Shown piece after piece: positions 53,553 to 61,941 of a DNA stretch of 64,000 nucleotides. The stretch is taken from the NCBI GenBank assembly GCA_051647245.1, contig JBOFDS010000011.1, positions 434,001 to 498,000 on the forward strand, read 5' to 3'. The position numbers and the translations under genes were made by a program. Within the stretch, counting starts at the first letter, position 1. Each line of letters opens with the position of its first letter. Below the pieces are notes generated by a model. The model had not been told where the DNA came from and did no database searches. It saw only the letters and a program-made list of their open reading frames with translations. Origin of the DNA: Brevinema_A sp051647245 (GTDB lineage: Bacteria > Spirochaetota > Brevinematia > Brevinematales > Brevinemataceae).

Positions 53553-54179
53553 ATGAGTATCTTTGATGCAGAAAAAACTGAGCGAATGACCACAATCCTT
53601 TCCGCAATGGTAAATCCAGTGAAAATTCTTCTATTTGTAGGGGATAATGAAAAAAGCAAAGAAACGAGACAATTTGTTTTGGAATTTTTGAACTTTTCCC
53701 CAAAACTTTCACTAGAAATTTATAATCAAACAGAAGCTGACAACACTTTCCAAGCAAGCCCTCTAATGATTCTTACAGATGAACATAAATCAAATAAAGG
53801 CGTACGTTTCCTCGGAACACCAGGTGGTTTTGAGATAAATTCATTTTTAATGGCTATCCTCGATCTTTCAGGTCAAGGGGAGGCTCTCAGTATTGGGGAG
53901 AAGGTGGTTCTTGACAGGATTAGAAAGCCTTTAGATATTTTTGCTTATGTATCTCTCAATTGTGCGAAATGCCCTAGATCAGTTATGTTTATCCATCGTT
54001 TGGCAGCCCAAAGTAATTTAATTAATGCCTATATGATAGAAGCTGATGCCTTTAAAGCAATGGCCGATAAAGATAGAATTAAGGGCTACCCTACCATTAA
54101 AATCGGCAATCAACTCCTTATTGGTGACAATGCTCTGGATATGGAAAAAATCATCCAAGCCATCAAAGACTCTCTATAA
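53553..54179 (+). CDS. Double-thioredoxin-fold protein like AhpF N-terminal domain
   Basis: A 208-aa protein with two thioredoxin-like folds, the size and shape of the AhpF N-terminal domain. The second fold holds the redox pair in YVSLNCAKCPRSVMF (Cys-x-x-Cys, as in the AhpF CHNC site), then IKGYPTIKIGN with the cis-Pro. The first fold has no Cys pair, as in AhpF. There is no flavin domain in this protein or next to it. Placed 39 bp after the peroxiredoxin gene, it is a likely electron donor to it, fed by a thioredoxin reductase encoded elsewhere. Archaeal PDO proteins are similar. Confidence 0.85.
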   Translation: MSIFDAEKTERMTTILSAMVNPVKILLFVGDNEKSKETRQFVLEFLNFSPKLSLEIYNQTEADNTFQASPLMILTDEHKSNKGVRFLGTPGGFEINSFLMAILDLSGQGEALSIGEKVVLDRIRKPLDIFAYVSLNCAKCPRSVMFIHRLAAQSNLINAYMIEADAFKAMADKDRIKGYPTIKIGNQLLIGDNALDMEKIIQAIKDSL

Positions 54180-54182
54180 ATC

Positions 54183-54214
54183 AAAAAAGCTCCTAAATTA
54201 ATAGGAGCTTTTTT
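54183..54214. terminator. Bidirectional intrinsic terminator
   Basis: The stem AAAAAAGCTCCTA / TAGGAGCTTTTTT with a six-base loop ends the peroxiredoxin pair and can also stop the convergent lipoprotein gene. Confidence 0.92.
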
Positions 54215-54225
54215 ATATCTATTTT

Positions 54226-54627
54226 TTATCGACTAGCAAATTCCGTTAAGGTTCCCCATGCTAAGTTTGTATCAGATGAGAAAGCTGTTCTATACAGGGT
54301 TTTGTTTGATCGGACAATGCCTATATATTGTTCAGGAGCATAGTATTCTTGATAGATAGCTTCGATAGAGCTTGATCCGTCGTCTTTTGTATTGATAAAC
54401 CATAAAGGGAGCTTTGGGGAGAATACAGATCCACTTGCCGCACCACAAATAGCAATGAGCTGACCATTAGGTTTGAACTCCAAACCAGCTTCTGTTCCCT
54501 TTCCTGTAAATGTGTGACCGTCCATTCCATCTAGAAATTCATTAGCCTCTATAGTAAAGCTATTATCAGTATTGGAACAAGCTAAAAAAAGTGTTAAAAA
54601 AAAGAGTAAAAAGATATTTTTTTTCAT
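54226..54627 (-). CDS. Small lipoprotein of unknown function
   Basis: Not recognised. A 133-aa protein with a strong lipoprotein signal (IFLLFFLTLFLACSNT, Cys near residue 17). The mature part is Gly/Ser-rich and likely beta-rich (GMDGHTFTGKGTEAGLEFKPNGQL), similar in feel to small outer-surface lipoproteins. It has a perfect promoter, so expression should be good. Confidence 0.72.
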   Translation of the reverse strand: MKKNIFLLFFLTLFLACSNTDNSFTIEANEFLDGMDGHTFTGKGTEAGLEFKPNGQLIAICGAASGSVFSPKLPLWFINTKDDGSSSIEAIYQEYYAPEQYIGIVRSNKTLYRTAFSSDTNLAWGTLTEFASR

Positions 54628-54653
54628 AGAAAGCCCCTATTTGACGTTAATCA

Positions 54654-54682
54654 ATTATACATTATTTTCTGAGTATTGTCAA
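54654..54682 (-). promoter_or_regulatory. Consensus promoter of the small lipoprotein gene
   Basis: On the minus strand, perfect TTGACA (54682-54677), a 17-bp spacer and perfect TATAAT (54659-54654), 27 bp before the ATG. Confidence 0.85.
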
Positions 54683-54701
54683 TTCACTTTCGAATCGATC
54701 T

Positions 54702-54730
54702 TTGCAAAAATTTTTATTCTCCTTTATAAT
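54702..54730 (+). promoter_or_regulatory. Promoter of the HD-domain/TPR/mutY group
   Basis: TTGCAA (54702-54707), a 17-bp spacer and TATAAT (54725-54730). It is divergent from, and 20 bp apart from, the lipoprotein promoter. Confidence 0.72.
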
Positions 54731-54769
54731 GAAAGAACAAAGATCAATCTTTATTGATTGGGAGGGACT

Positions 54770-56014
54770 GTGATTAGAAAGAGCCTTATTTTGAAACTTT
54801 TTGAAGGATTTACGATGCAACGCTGGAATGACCAATTAAGGCCAGCAGAATTTGTTGAAGCAGAGAAACAAGCTCATGCACTAAGTTTGTCGTATTTTCT
54901 TGCGAAGGCGGCGGAAAAATCAGAAGCCGTTGATATGCAGGAATTGATTGAAAAGACTATTTTTCGTTATCTTGAACGTATCATTATCACAGATATTAAA
55001 CCTCCTGTGTTCAAAAAGATCACCGCTAATGAAAAGCAATACAAAGCCTTGAGGGAGTTTTTGAAGGATAGGATGTTACCTTATCTTGACGGGCTTCCAC
55101 AGGATTTTATTGATCGTTTTGTGAAGTGGTGTGACGACATTAATGCACAGCCAACTCTTGTTGATAAAATTATGAGTATTGCTCGTGCGGATGCGACTTT
55201 GTGGGAATTTGATCTCCTTAAAAATGCCAATCCTCGAGCTTTTGGGCTTTTAGAAATTGAACAAGATATGAAAAGCCTTCATAACAAATATCTGGATCTT
55301 CGTACTGTACTAGTCTCCGAATTAGAAACAAAACACATTCGTCAAGAAAATCGAGAGGATTTGTTCACAGATGAAACCTATTCCTCTTATGATCAGCTTG
55401 TGAGTATGTTTGGACAGATGAGATTTCAAGTCAGGTGGGCACAGCTCCATCGTGAACCAAAAACCACTGTTTTGGGGCATTCTTTTTATGTAGCTGTGTT
55501 GACTTATCTTTTTTCCTTATCTACCAACGCTTCTAAAAAGTGTATCTATAATAATTTCTTCACCGCTGTCTTTCATGACTTGCCGGAAGTGTTTACCCGT
55601 GATATTATTTCCCCTCTAAAAACAAATATTCCAGGATTGGGAGATTTGATTAAAGATATTGAAAACGAAGAATTGAACAAAAAATTTAAGATGTTAATAC
55701 CAGAATACCTCCACGAAGAACTTTTTTATTTTATTAGTGATGAGTTTGCTAATATTACTATTGAAGATGGAGATGTCGTTGTTCATGAAGGGGATATTCC
55801 ACAAGATAAAAATCAAGATAAATTCAATCCTCGTGATGGAGTGATTGTGCGTCTTGCGGATCATCTTAGTGCTTTTGTGGAAGCGGATATGGCGCTTAAA
55901 AATGGTTCTACTGCTGTGGAGTTCATTAATGCAAAAACAAGAACAATAGAAAAATACAGTAAGAATAAGATTTCGGGACTAGATTTGAGACCCTTATTCT
56001 TGGATTTTCAATAA
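54770..56014 (+). CDS. HD-domain phosphohydrolase (YfbR-like)
   Basis: A 414-aa protein with an HD-superfamily domain. Metal ligands are visible: His in TTVLGHSFYVAVLTYLF, the HD pair in FFTAVFHDLPEVFTRD and a later Asp in DGVIVRLADHLSAFVEADM. This pattern fits the HD_3/YfbR group, often nucleotide phosphohydrolases, but the long N-terminal half (about 190 aa) is not explained. I use the GTG at 54770, preceded by GGGAGG. An ATG at 54815 with AAGGA before it is a good alternative. The substrate is unknown. Confidence 0.75.
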   Translation: MIRKSLILKLFEGFTMQRWNDQLRPAEFVEAEKQAHALSLSYFLAKAAEKSEAVDMQELIEKTIFRYLERIIITDIKPPVFKKITANEKQYKALREFLKDRMLPYLDGLPQDFIDRFVKWCDDINAQPTLVDKIMSIARADATLWEFDLLKNANPRAFGLLEIEQDMKSLHNKYLDLRTVLVSELETKHIRQENREDLFTDETYSSYDQLVSMFGQMRFQVRWAQLHREPKTTVLGHSFYVAVLTYLFSLSTNASKKCIYNNFFTAVFHDLPEVFTRDIISPLKTNIPGLGDLIKDIENEELNKKFKMLIPEYLHEELFYFISDEFANITIEDGDVVVHEGDIPQDKNQDKFNPRDGVIVRLADHLSAFVEADMALKNGSTAVEFINAKTRTIEKYSKNKISGLDLRPLFLDFQ

Positions 56015-56044
56015 TACCTAAATTTTAAAAAGGATACCCGACCT

Positions 56045-57475
56045 ATGGAACTAAATAGACAAGCTCTTGAACTTATGGATGATGATGATATTGCGATGTG
56101 GGGCGAATATGCTGATCAAATTGCACAATCAGATGCTGAATTTGCTGAAGAGATATATCAAAAAATTCTTGGTATTGATCCTGAACATACAACAGCATTG
56201 TCCAATTATGCAGATTTTCTTCAAGAACAAAACCGTCATCGCGAAGTGAAATTAATCTATTCTCGCTTGCTTCAATTAGAAAACGATAACCCAAATCTTT
56301 ATTTTAGAGTAGGGGCTTTTTCTGTTGATACAGGTGATTTTGATGCTGCTGAAAAGCATTTCATTCGTTTTTTAGAGAAAGAACCCTTTGCAGCAGAACG
56401 TCTCATGGACAAAGCAAATGAACTCGCTGAAAAAGAAAAGTTTCGATCTGCAGAATGGTACTATCGTTTTATGATGAAACAAATTCCAGATGATCCTTTT
56501 ATTTTCAACAATTACGCACTTTTGATGGCGGATTTGGGAAGATTTGCAGAGGCGGAAGAATATTTCAAAAAATGTCTTAGTAATGATTTTGATGAGCTTG
56601 CCACTGATATTAGCGTTGAGTTCAATTATGCTAATTTATTATTTCTTTTGGATCGAATAGAAGAAGCGGAGTGGTATTATCACAAAGCTCTTGCGAAAGA
56701 TCCGAAAGACGTACCTGTCTTGAATAACTATGTTTCTTTATTAATCAGAAATGGAGAATTTCGTGAAGCAGAAGAAACATTAAAAAAGATTTTGGTCATT
56801 ACGCCTGCAGATATTACCGCTCTTCAAAATTATTCCAATCTTCTTGTCCGTAGTGGTCGTTTTGAAGAAGCAATTCATGTCGCGCAAATGTACGTGAATA
56901 GTTACCCTCAATACGCACCTGCGTACTTTCAATTGGCGTCTATCCTTGCTGAGGCGAGTCATCTTGAAGATTCTGTGAAGATGCTTGAGAAGTCTTTGGA
57001 ACTTGATCCTGATTATATGGAAGCGACTACCTTATTAGCCGTTACCTTGTCTGATCTGGAGGAGTTTGATAAGAGTGAAGAAATCTTCAAAAAAGCACTC
57101 ATGTCCAAAGGTGGAGATCCTTTGTTGAGATTTTATTATGCTGCGATGCTTTTTGATGCTGGACGTTATGAAGATTCCAAAAAATGGGCTGATGCTTTGA
57201 TAGAAACAGACGCAAATCATGGTGAGGCATGGAGTCTTCTTGGTAGTATTGCCAATGCTGAAGGGAAGATTTATGAGGCTCGTAGTCTTTTTGAAAAAGC
57301 TGTTGAAAAAGATCCTTACAATCCAGAAGTGTGGCTGCAGATAGCTTTATTTTATCATCAAATTAGAGATTATCTTGAGTCGGATCAGGCCTTCAAAAAG
57401 GCTTTAGAATTATCTCCCGATGATTTTCGTATTATTAATGAGAAAAACCGCTGTGAAGAAGAGCGACAAAAATAA
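56045..57475 (+). CDS. Cytoplasmic TPR-repeat protein
   Basis: A 476-aa protein made of about twelve tetratricopeptide repeats, for example LSNYADFLQEQNRHREVKLIYSRLL, NNYALLMADLGRFAEAEEYFKKCL, LQNYSNLLVRSGRFEEAIHVAQMYV and WLQIALFYHQIRDYLESDQAFKKALELSP. There is no signal peptide. It is likely a scaffold; the partner is unknown. It ends directly against mutY (TAAATG), so both are on one message, and it follows the HD-domain gene. Confidence 0.82.
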   Translation: MELNRQALELMDDDDIAMWGEYADQIAQSDAEFAEEIYQKILGIDPEHTTALSNYADFLQEQNRHREVKLIYSRLLQLENDNPNLYFRVGAFSVDTGDFDAAEKHFIRFLEKEPFAAERLMDKANELAEKEKFRSAEWYYRFMMKQIPDDPFIFNNYALLMADLGRFAEAEEYFKKCLSNDFDELATDISVEFNYANLLFLLDRIEEAEWYYHKALAKDPKDVPVLNNYVSLLIRNGEFREAEETLKKILVITPADITALQNYSNLLVRSGRFEEAIHVAQMYVNSYPQYAPAYFQLASILAEASHLEDSVKMLEKSLELDPDYMEATTLLAVTLSDLEEFDKSEEIFKKALMSKGGDPLLRFYYAAMLFDAGRYEDSKKWADALIETDANHGEAWSLLGSIANAEGKIYEARSLFEKAVEKDPYNPEVWLQIALFYHQIRDYLESDQAFKKALELSPDDFRIINEKNRCEEERQK

Positions 57476-58477
57476 ATGAATCAATCAACGATTAATAGAG
57501 CCTTGCTTTGGTTTCAAATTAACAAACGTGATGAGCCTTGGAGGGAAAAACCCACTCCTTATCGTGTTTGGATTTCTGAGATGATGTTGCAGCAGACTAC
57601 TGTGGCAACGGTTAAAAATTATTTTTTAAGATTTATGAATCGTTTTCCTCGTCTGGATGATTTGGCTCAAGCATCGGAGGATGAAGTTTTACACCTTTGG
57701 GCGGGACTTGGATATTATTCTCGTGCAAGAAATATTCTTAAGACAGCTCAATTGATCCAAAAAGAAGAATTTTTCCCCCGAAAGAGAGATCAGCTTCTAA
57801 AACTCCCTGGGATAGGGCCTTATACCTCTGCTGCGATCACGTCTATTGCATGCAATGAGCCTGATGCGCTTGTCGACACTAATGTGGATAGAGTGCTGGG
57901 TAGATTTATGGGGATGATGCGTACGGAAGATCAATTTATGAAAAAAATTGAGATTATCGCTCAAGAGATCATGGATCAAGTTGCTGCAAATAAGCCTGAG
58001 GATATTTGGATCTGGAATCAGGTCTTGATGGAGATAGGGGCGTTACTTTGTAGTACTACGAAGGCTCAGTGTGCGGAGTGTCCTCTTGTTGGAGAATGTC
58101 TTGCTTTCAAATCTGGTAATCCTGTGGATTTTCCAGGCATGAAAGTTAAGCCGACCATCATTGAGATGGAAGAGATTTGTCTTGTTATCAAAAAAGGTGA
58201 TGAGATTGTTTTGAGCAAGAATGTTGAAGGGCGACGTAAGGGGCTCTTCGATTTTAAAATTATTAAAGAAGTAAAAAATTACGAGATGCTAGGTCAATTC
58301 ACGTACCGCATCTCAAATAATAAAGTCACAAGAAAGATTGTCATACTCAACGATGATAGCTATGAACTTCACGAGCACGAGGTGTGTGTGCGACCTGAAG
58401 AATGTCAAAAAAAATACCCCATCACTTCTAGTTGTAAAAAAGTGGTGGAGAACTTTATTTTCTCAAAAAACAAATGA
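57476..58477 (+). CDS. mutY: A/G-specific adenine glycosylase
   Basis: MutY of 333 aa removes adenine opposite 8-oxoguanine. Residues: catalytic Glu in ISEMMLQQTTVATV, the helix-hairpin-helix LPGIGPYTSAAITSIA with the Asp in VDTNVDRVLGR, and the Fe-S cluster Cys set CSTTKAQCAECPLVGEC. The C-terminal region (about 230-333) resembles the NUDIX-like domain that reads 8-oxoG, in a short form. The ATG touches the TPR stop codon. Confidence 0.92.
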   Translation: MNQSTINRALLWFQINKRDEPWREKPTPYRVWISEMMLQQTTVATVKNYFLRFMNRFPRLDDLAQASEDEVLHLWAGLGYYSRARNILKTAQLIQKEEFFPRKRDQLLKLPGIGPYTSAAITSIACNEPDALVDTNVDRVLGRFMGMMRTEDQFMKKIEIIAQEIMDQVAANKPEDIWIWNQVLMEIGALLCSTTKAQCAECPLVGECLAFKSGNPVDFPGMKVKPTIIEMEEICLVIKKGDEIVLSKNVEGRRKGLFDFKIIKEVKNYEMLGQFTYRISNNKVTRKIVILNDDSYELHEHEVCVRPEECQKKYPITSSCKKVVENFIFSKNK

Positions 58478-58496
58478 GAATATTTGCTAAAAATCA

Positions 58497-58525
58497 TTGA
58501 CAAATTTCTGTAAATAGTATAAAAT
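58497..58525 (+). promoter_or_regulatory. Promoter of the rpsP-rimM-trmD-rplS operon
   Basis: Perfect TTGACA (58497-58502), a 17-bp spacer and TAAAAT (58520-58525), 33 bp before the rpsP start. Confidence 0.78.
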
Positions 58526-58558
58526 ACTTAAAGTGATATTAAATCTGGAGGCCAATCT

Positions 58559-58804
58559 GTGTCAACCAATATTCGTTTAATGCGTATAGGTAAAAAGAAA
58601 GCACCTTACTATAGAGTTGTTGTAACCGATTCAAGAAATAAGCGCGATGGTGCTTACATCGAAAATTTAGGAACTTACAGACCAATCGAAGCTAAAGATC
58701 AAGTATTGATCAACGTTGCTCGTTTTGACGAGTGGGTAAAGCTTGGTGCTGTTGCATCCCCAACTGTGAAGCAGCTTGTTGCAAAGGCAAGAGTTGCTGG
58801 TTAA
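58559..58804 (+). CDS. rpsP: 30S ribosomal protein S16
   Basis: S16 of 81 aa: IRLMRIGKKKAPYYRVVVTDSRNKRDGAYIENLGTYRP is the family signature. The start is GTG at 58559 with GGAGG eight bases upstream. It leads the usual S16-RimM-TrmD-L19 operon. The KH-domain gene often found between rpsP and rimM is absent here. Confidence 0.97.
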   Translation: MSTNIRLMRIGKKKAPYYRVVVTDSRNKRDGAYIENLGTYRPIEAKDQVLINVARFDEWVKLGAVASPTVKQLVAKARVAG

Positions 58805-58818
58805 ATCAGAGGTTTTGA

Positions 58819-59352
58819 GTGTCTATTGATAAACAAGAATTTGTCGAGATAGGACGGATCTTAAAGCCTTTTGGTATTAAAGGTGACCTTAGAATCAAAT
58901 TTTACATTGATGAAACTTCCGATTTTAAGAAGCTTGAAGAGCTTTATGTCAAAGACAAAAGTCAATCTGCAGGCTTTAAGAAGTTGACGGTTTCATCGTT
59001 GAAGTTTGATGAGAATCCTGAAAATGCCAAAATTACTTTTGAAGAGATCGGAGATAGAACGAGCGCAGAACAGTGGCGTCTTGTTCCTGTTTTTATTTCA
59101 AAAGATCAACTAGTTCTACCTGACAGTGGTCAGTATTTTGTGCAAGATCTTCTCGATACGCAAGCTGTTTATCAGAATGCTGTTATTGGTAAGGTGTACA
59201 ATCTTATTGAAGTTGCAGGTCAGGATATTTTTGTGATCAAGATGCTTGATTCTAAACAGGATCTTGCGGTTCCTTTTAATGATGAATATGTGAGTCTTGT
59301 TGATGTCGATAAAAAGGAAATTGTATTTCAAAATCTTGATCAATTATTGTAA
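58819..59352 (+). CDS. rimM: Ribosome maturation factor RimM
   Basis: A 177-aa 30S assembly factor that binds S19. The N-terminal barrel IGRILKPFGIKGDLRIKF and the PRC-barrel part (FVQDLLDTQAVYQNAVIGKVYNLI, VPFNDEYVSLVDVDKKEIVF) are both present. The start is GTG, with AGAGG six bases upstream. It is 14 bp after rpsP and 5 bp before trmD. Confidence 0.95.
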   Translation: MSIDKQEFVEIGRILKPFGIKGDLRIKFYIDETSDFKKLEELYVKDKSQSAGFKKLTVSSLKFDENPENAKITFEEIGDRTSAEQWRLVPVFISKDQLVLPDSGQYFVQDLLDTQAVYQNAVIGKVYNLIEVAGQDIFVIKMLDSKQDLAVPFNDEYVSLVDVDKKEIVFQNLDQLL

Positions 59353-59357
59353 CGTCT

Positions 59358-60161
59358 ATGAAAAAAATAAGTATCTTATCTCTCTTTCCTGATTTAATCC
59401 AAAACGCCCTCAGTTACGGAATCCTCAAAAGAACTTCTGACCATTTAGAAATTCAAAATCATGATATTCGAAAATGGGGTGTAGGCAATTTTAAGAGAGT
59501 GGATGATCCTGTTGTGGCATCAGGTCCTGGAATGTTGCTAAAACCAGATGTTTTAGCAAGTGCTCTTCAAGAACTCGATCCTGAGCGTAAGGCTCATGTG
59601 ATTCATGTTTCGCCAAGAGGTATCAGGTTTACAGCTGATAAAGCAAAAGAATTATCTCAAAAACACAATCTTATTATTATTGCCTCTCGCTACGAAGGCT
59701 TAGACCAACGTTTTATTGATCATTATGTTGACGAAGAAATTTCTATCGGCGACTATGTTCTTAGTGGTGGAGAGCTTCCTAGCTTAGTGATTTTGGATTC
59801 AATCTTGAGAATGGATCATGATATCCTAGAATCAGATGCTCTAGAAGAGGAATCTTTTGAGCAAGGGTTGTTAGAGTACCCTCACTATACAAAACCCTTA
59901 GAATTTGAAGGTGAGATGATTCCCGAATTTTTAAGAAGTGGCAATCACGAAAAAATTCGACAAGAACGTTTTGTTCAAAGACTTTTCATTACATGGTTAC
60001 GTCGTCCAGATATGCTTAGGGATTATCCTTTGTGTACTGTTGATGTTGCCTCACAAAATCCATTAACAAAAATCAAAAAAACTAATTACCTTTTAAAAAA
60101 GCGTCTTCAAGCTTTTGAAAATGTAATACAGGAGTACAAAAGATGTCTGAAGAAAATGTAA
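59358..60161 (+). CDS. trmD: tRNA (guanine-37-N1) methyltransferase
   Basis: TrmD of 267 aa. The SPOUT knot sequences IIASRYEGLDQRFIDHYVDEEISIGDYVLSGGE and LLEYPHYTKPLEFEGEMIPEFLRSGNHEKI are diagnostic. The conserved first part KKISILSLFPDLIQNALSYGIL and the basic C-terminus are in place. Its end overlaps the L19 gene by 19 bp. Confidence 0.97.
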   Translation: MKKISILSLFPDLIQNALSYGILKRTSDHLEIQNHDIRKWGVGNFKRVDDPVVASGPGMLLKPDVLASALQELDPERKAHVIHVSPRGIRFTADKAKELSQKHNLIIIASRYEGLDQRFIDHYVDEEISIGDYVLSGGELPSLVILDSILRMDHDILESDALEEESFEQGLLEYPHYTKPLEFEGEMIPEFLRSGNHEKIRQERFVQRLFITWLRRPDMLRDYPLCTVDVASQNPLTKIKKTNYLLKKRLQAFENVIQEYKRCLKKM

Positions 60162-60661
60162 AGACACCTATTGATGAAACCTCTGCATCTGAACCTGTTC
60201 AAGAAGAAGCAGTAGCCGTCGTTGAAGCAACACCTGCACCTGCTAAAAAAGATGAGCCAAAGGCTAAAATCGTCAATACATTACACGATGTTGAATTAAT
60301 GCTTCTTGATGAGCAAAACAACAACGATAAATTCCCAAAATTTGGTGTGGGTGATACTATCCGTATTAATGTACGCATCAAAGAAGGTAACAAAGAACGT
60401 ATCCAGGCTTATGAAGGTGTTGTTCTCTGTTTCAAACATGGAATGAATAGAAAAACTTTTATGGTTCGTCGTGTGACAGCTGGAATTTCTATTGAAAGAG
60501 TTTTCTCTTTCCATTCTCCTTACCTTGCTTCTATCGAAATCGTACGTCGTGCGAAAGTACGTAGATCCAAGCTCTACTTCTTAAGAGGACGCTTTGGTAA
60601 AGCTGCTCGTCTTAAAGAGCTTGCACTCAAAAAAGGTGAAAACAAAAAAGTTAACCACTAA
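60143..60661 (+). CDS. rplS: 50S ribosomal protein L19 with N-terminal extension
   Basis: L19 of 172 aa, against about 115 usually. The L19 core (about residues 50-165) has FGVGDTIRINVRIKEGNKERIQAYEGVVL, VRRVTAGISIERVFSFHSP and KVRRSKLYFLRGRFGKAARLKE. An added N-terminus of about 50 residues is acidic and Ala/Pro/Glu-rich (EEAVAVVEATPAPAKKDEPK), disordered by its look. GGAG lies nine bases before the ATG, within trmD. A terminator follows. Confidence 0.95.
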   Translation: MSEENVKTPIDETSASEPVQEEAVAVVEATPAPAKKDEPKAKIVNTLHDVELMLLDEQNNNDKFPKFGVGDTIRINVRIKEGNKERIQAYEGVVLCFKHGMNRKTFMVRRVTAGISIERVFSFHSPYLASIEIVRRAKVRRSKLYFLRGRFGKAARLKELALKKGENKKVNH

Positions 60662-60667
60662 ACGATC

Positions 60668-60695
60668 AAAACGCTGGCTCTGTCAGCGTTTTTTT
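60668..60695 (+). terminator. Intrinsic terminator of the rpsP operon
   Basis: The stem AAACGCTG / CAGCGTTT with a seven-base loop is followed by seven Ts. It lies 7 bp after the rplS stop; rnhB starts 25 bp further on. Confidence 0.88.
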
Positions 60696-60719
60696 CTATC
60701 TAAAATATTTGAGGAAAAG

Positions 60720-61340
60720 ATGTCATTAACTATTCAAGATGATCTGAATATAGTCCGTCAATTTATTCCCGACTATCGTGATTATATGGTTGGGACGGAT
60801 GAAGCGGGACGTGGGCCTATTGCTGGACCTTTAGTGGTTGCTGGGGTGTTGTTTGATTTGGAGACTCATATTGACCAAGTGATGGATTCTAAGAAAATCT
60901 CTGAGAAGATACGTTTAAATTTGGAGCTAGAGATCAAGGAGAGGGCTTTGGCTTACCACGTGGAGATTGTTTCTTTGGAGAAAATTGCTGAATTGAATAT
61001 TTATCAAGCTTCCAAGTGGGGGATGATACGTTGCTTTGAAAAAATTCAAAAAAAAGTTGCCGTGTCCACCCTTCTTACCGATGCAATGAAAATTTCCCCT
61101 GTAGAATTACCTCACGCAAGGGTCATTTCACTTATCAAAGGTGATCAAAAAAGCTTTCATATTGCTGCGGCTTCTATCTTGGCAAAAGTTGCACGAGATC
61201 GTCTCATGTCTGAACTTGCAGAAAACTACCCTCAATATGATTGGCACAAAAACAAGGGCTATCCTACAAAAAGACACAGAGACGCCATCCGTGAATATGG
61301 GGCAACGCCTCATCACAGAAAAGAATTTAAGTTATTATAG
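60720..61340 (+). CDS. rnhB: Ribonuclease HII
   Basis: RNase HII of 206 aa removes ribonucleotides and RNA from RNA-DNA hybrids. The catalytic block is VGTDEAGRGPIAGPLVVAGVLF, then DSKKISEKIRLNLE, ASILAKVARDRLM and NKGYPTKRHRDAIREYGATPHHRKEF. I start at the ATG at 60720, with GAGGA five bases upstream; an upstream open frame overlaps rplS and the terminator and is not coding. Confidence 0.95.
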   Translation: MSLTIQDDLNIVRQFIPDYRDYMVGTDEAGRGPIAGPLVVAGVLFDLETHIDQVMDSKKISEKIRLNLELEIKERALAYHVEIVSLEKIAELNIYQASKWGMIRCFEKIQKKVAVSTLLTDAMKISPVELPHARVISLIKGDQKSFHIAAASILAKVARDRLMSELAENYPQYDWHKNKGYPTKRHRDAIREYGATPHHRKEFKLL

Positions 61341-61347
61341 GGGAATT

Positions 61348-61941
61348 ATGCCAAAGATAGAGACTCATCCTTTAGAGCCTTTTCTCCCTCAAGATGCGAA
61401 GATGCTCATGCTGGGGAGTTTTCCTCCCTCTCAATCAAAATGGAAAATGAACTTCTATTATCCAAATTTTCAAAATGATATGTGGCGTATTTTTGGATTG
61501 GTGTTTTTTCATGATAAGGAATATTTTCTTGCGGAGACAAGGGATTGTTTTGATGAGATGAAGATACGAGCATTTTTGAGAGAAAAAGGAATAGCGATTG
61601 GTGATACGGCAAAAACGATTTGTCGATTGAACAATAATGCTGCGGATAAATTTTTAGAAGTCCATGAGACTGTGAACTTTGATGAGATACTAAACAAAAT
61701 CCCCTCTTGCCAATTAATAGTGACAACAGGGGAACTTGCTAGTAAGATTGTTTGCGAACAATTTGATATACTAATGCCAAAAATTGGCGATAAAGTTGAA
61801 ATAATATGGAACGATAAGACGATTTTCTTTTGCAGAGCACCGTCTTCTTCGAGAGCTTATCCACTTTCTTTGGTGAAAAAAGCTGAAAAATATGCAGAAA
61901 TCTTGAGTATTTTATTTAACGACCAGGTTTTTGAGAAATGA
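61348..61941 (+). CDS. Uracil-DNA-glycosylase-like family protein
   Basis: A 197-aa protein that fits the UDG/Mug superfamily. An N-terminal motif MLMLGSFPPSQSKWKMNFYYPNFQNDMWRIFG is followed by FLREKGIAIGDTAKTICR, the strand CQLIVTTGELASKIV and the C-terminal RAPSSSRAYPLSLVKKAEKYAEIL, which match the fold's motif positions. The base specificity is not known. The ATG at 61348 has AGGGGA close upstream. It is 7 bp after rnhB and its end overlaps the convergent gene by 26 bp. Confidence 0.78.
   Translation: MPKIETHPLEPFLPQDAKMLMLGSFPPSQSKWKMNFYYPNFQNDMWRIFGLVFFHDKEYFLAETRDCFDEMKIRAFLREKGIAIGDTAKTICRLNNNAADKFLEVHETVNFDEILNKIPSCQLIVTTGELASKIVCEQFDILMPKIGDKVEIIWNDKTIFFCRAPSSSRAYPLSLVKKAEKYAEILSILFNDQVFEK

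Noticed and set aside
60594..60719. Longer N-terminus for RNase HII
   Set aside because: It would overlap rplS and run through the terminator. The ATG at 60720 has a ribosome-binding site and gives the family N-terminus.
61141..61347. Upstream extension of the uracil-glycosylase-like gene
   Set aside because: It lies inside rnhB in another frame. The ATG at 61348 has AGGGGA upstream.
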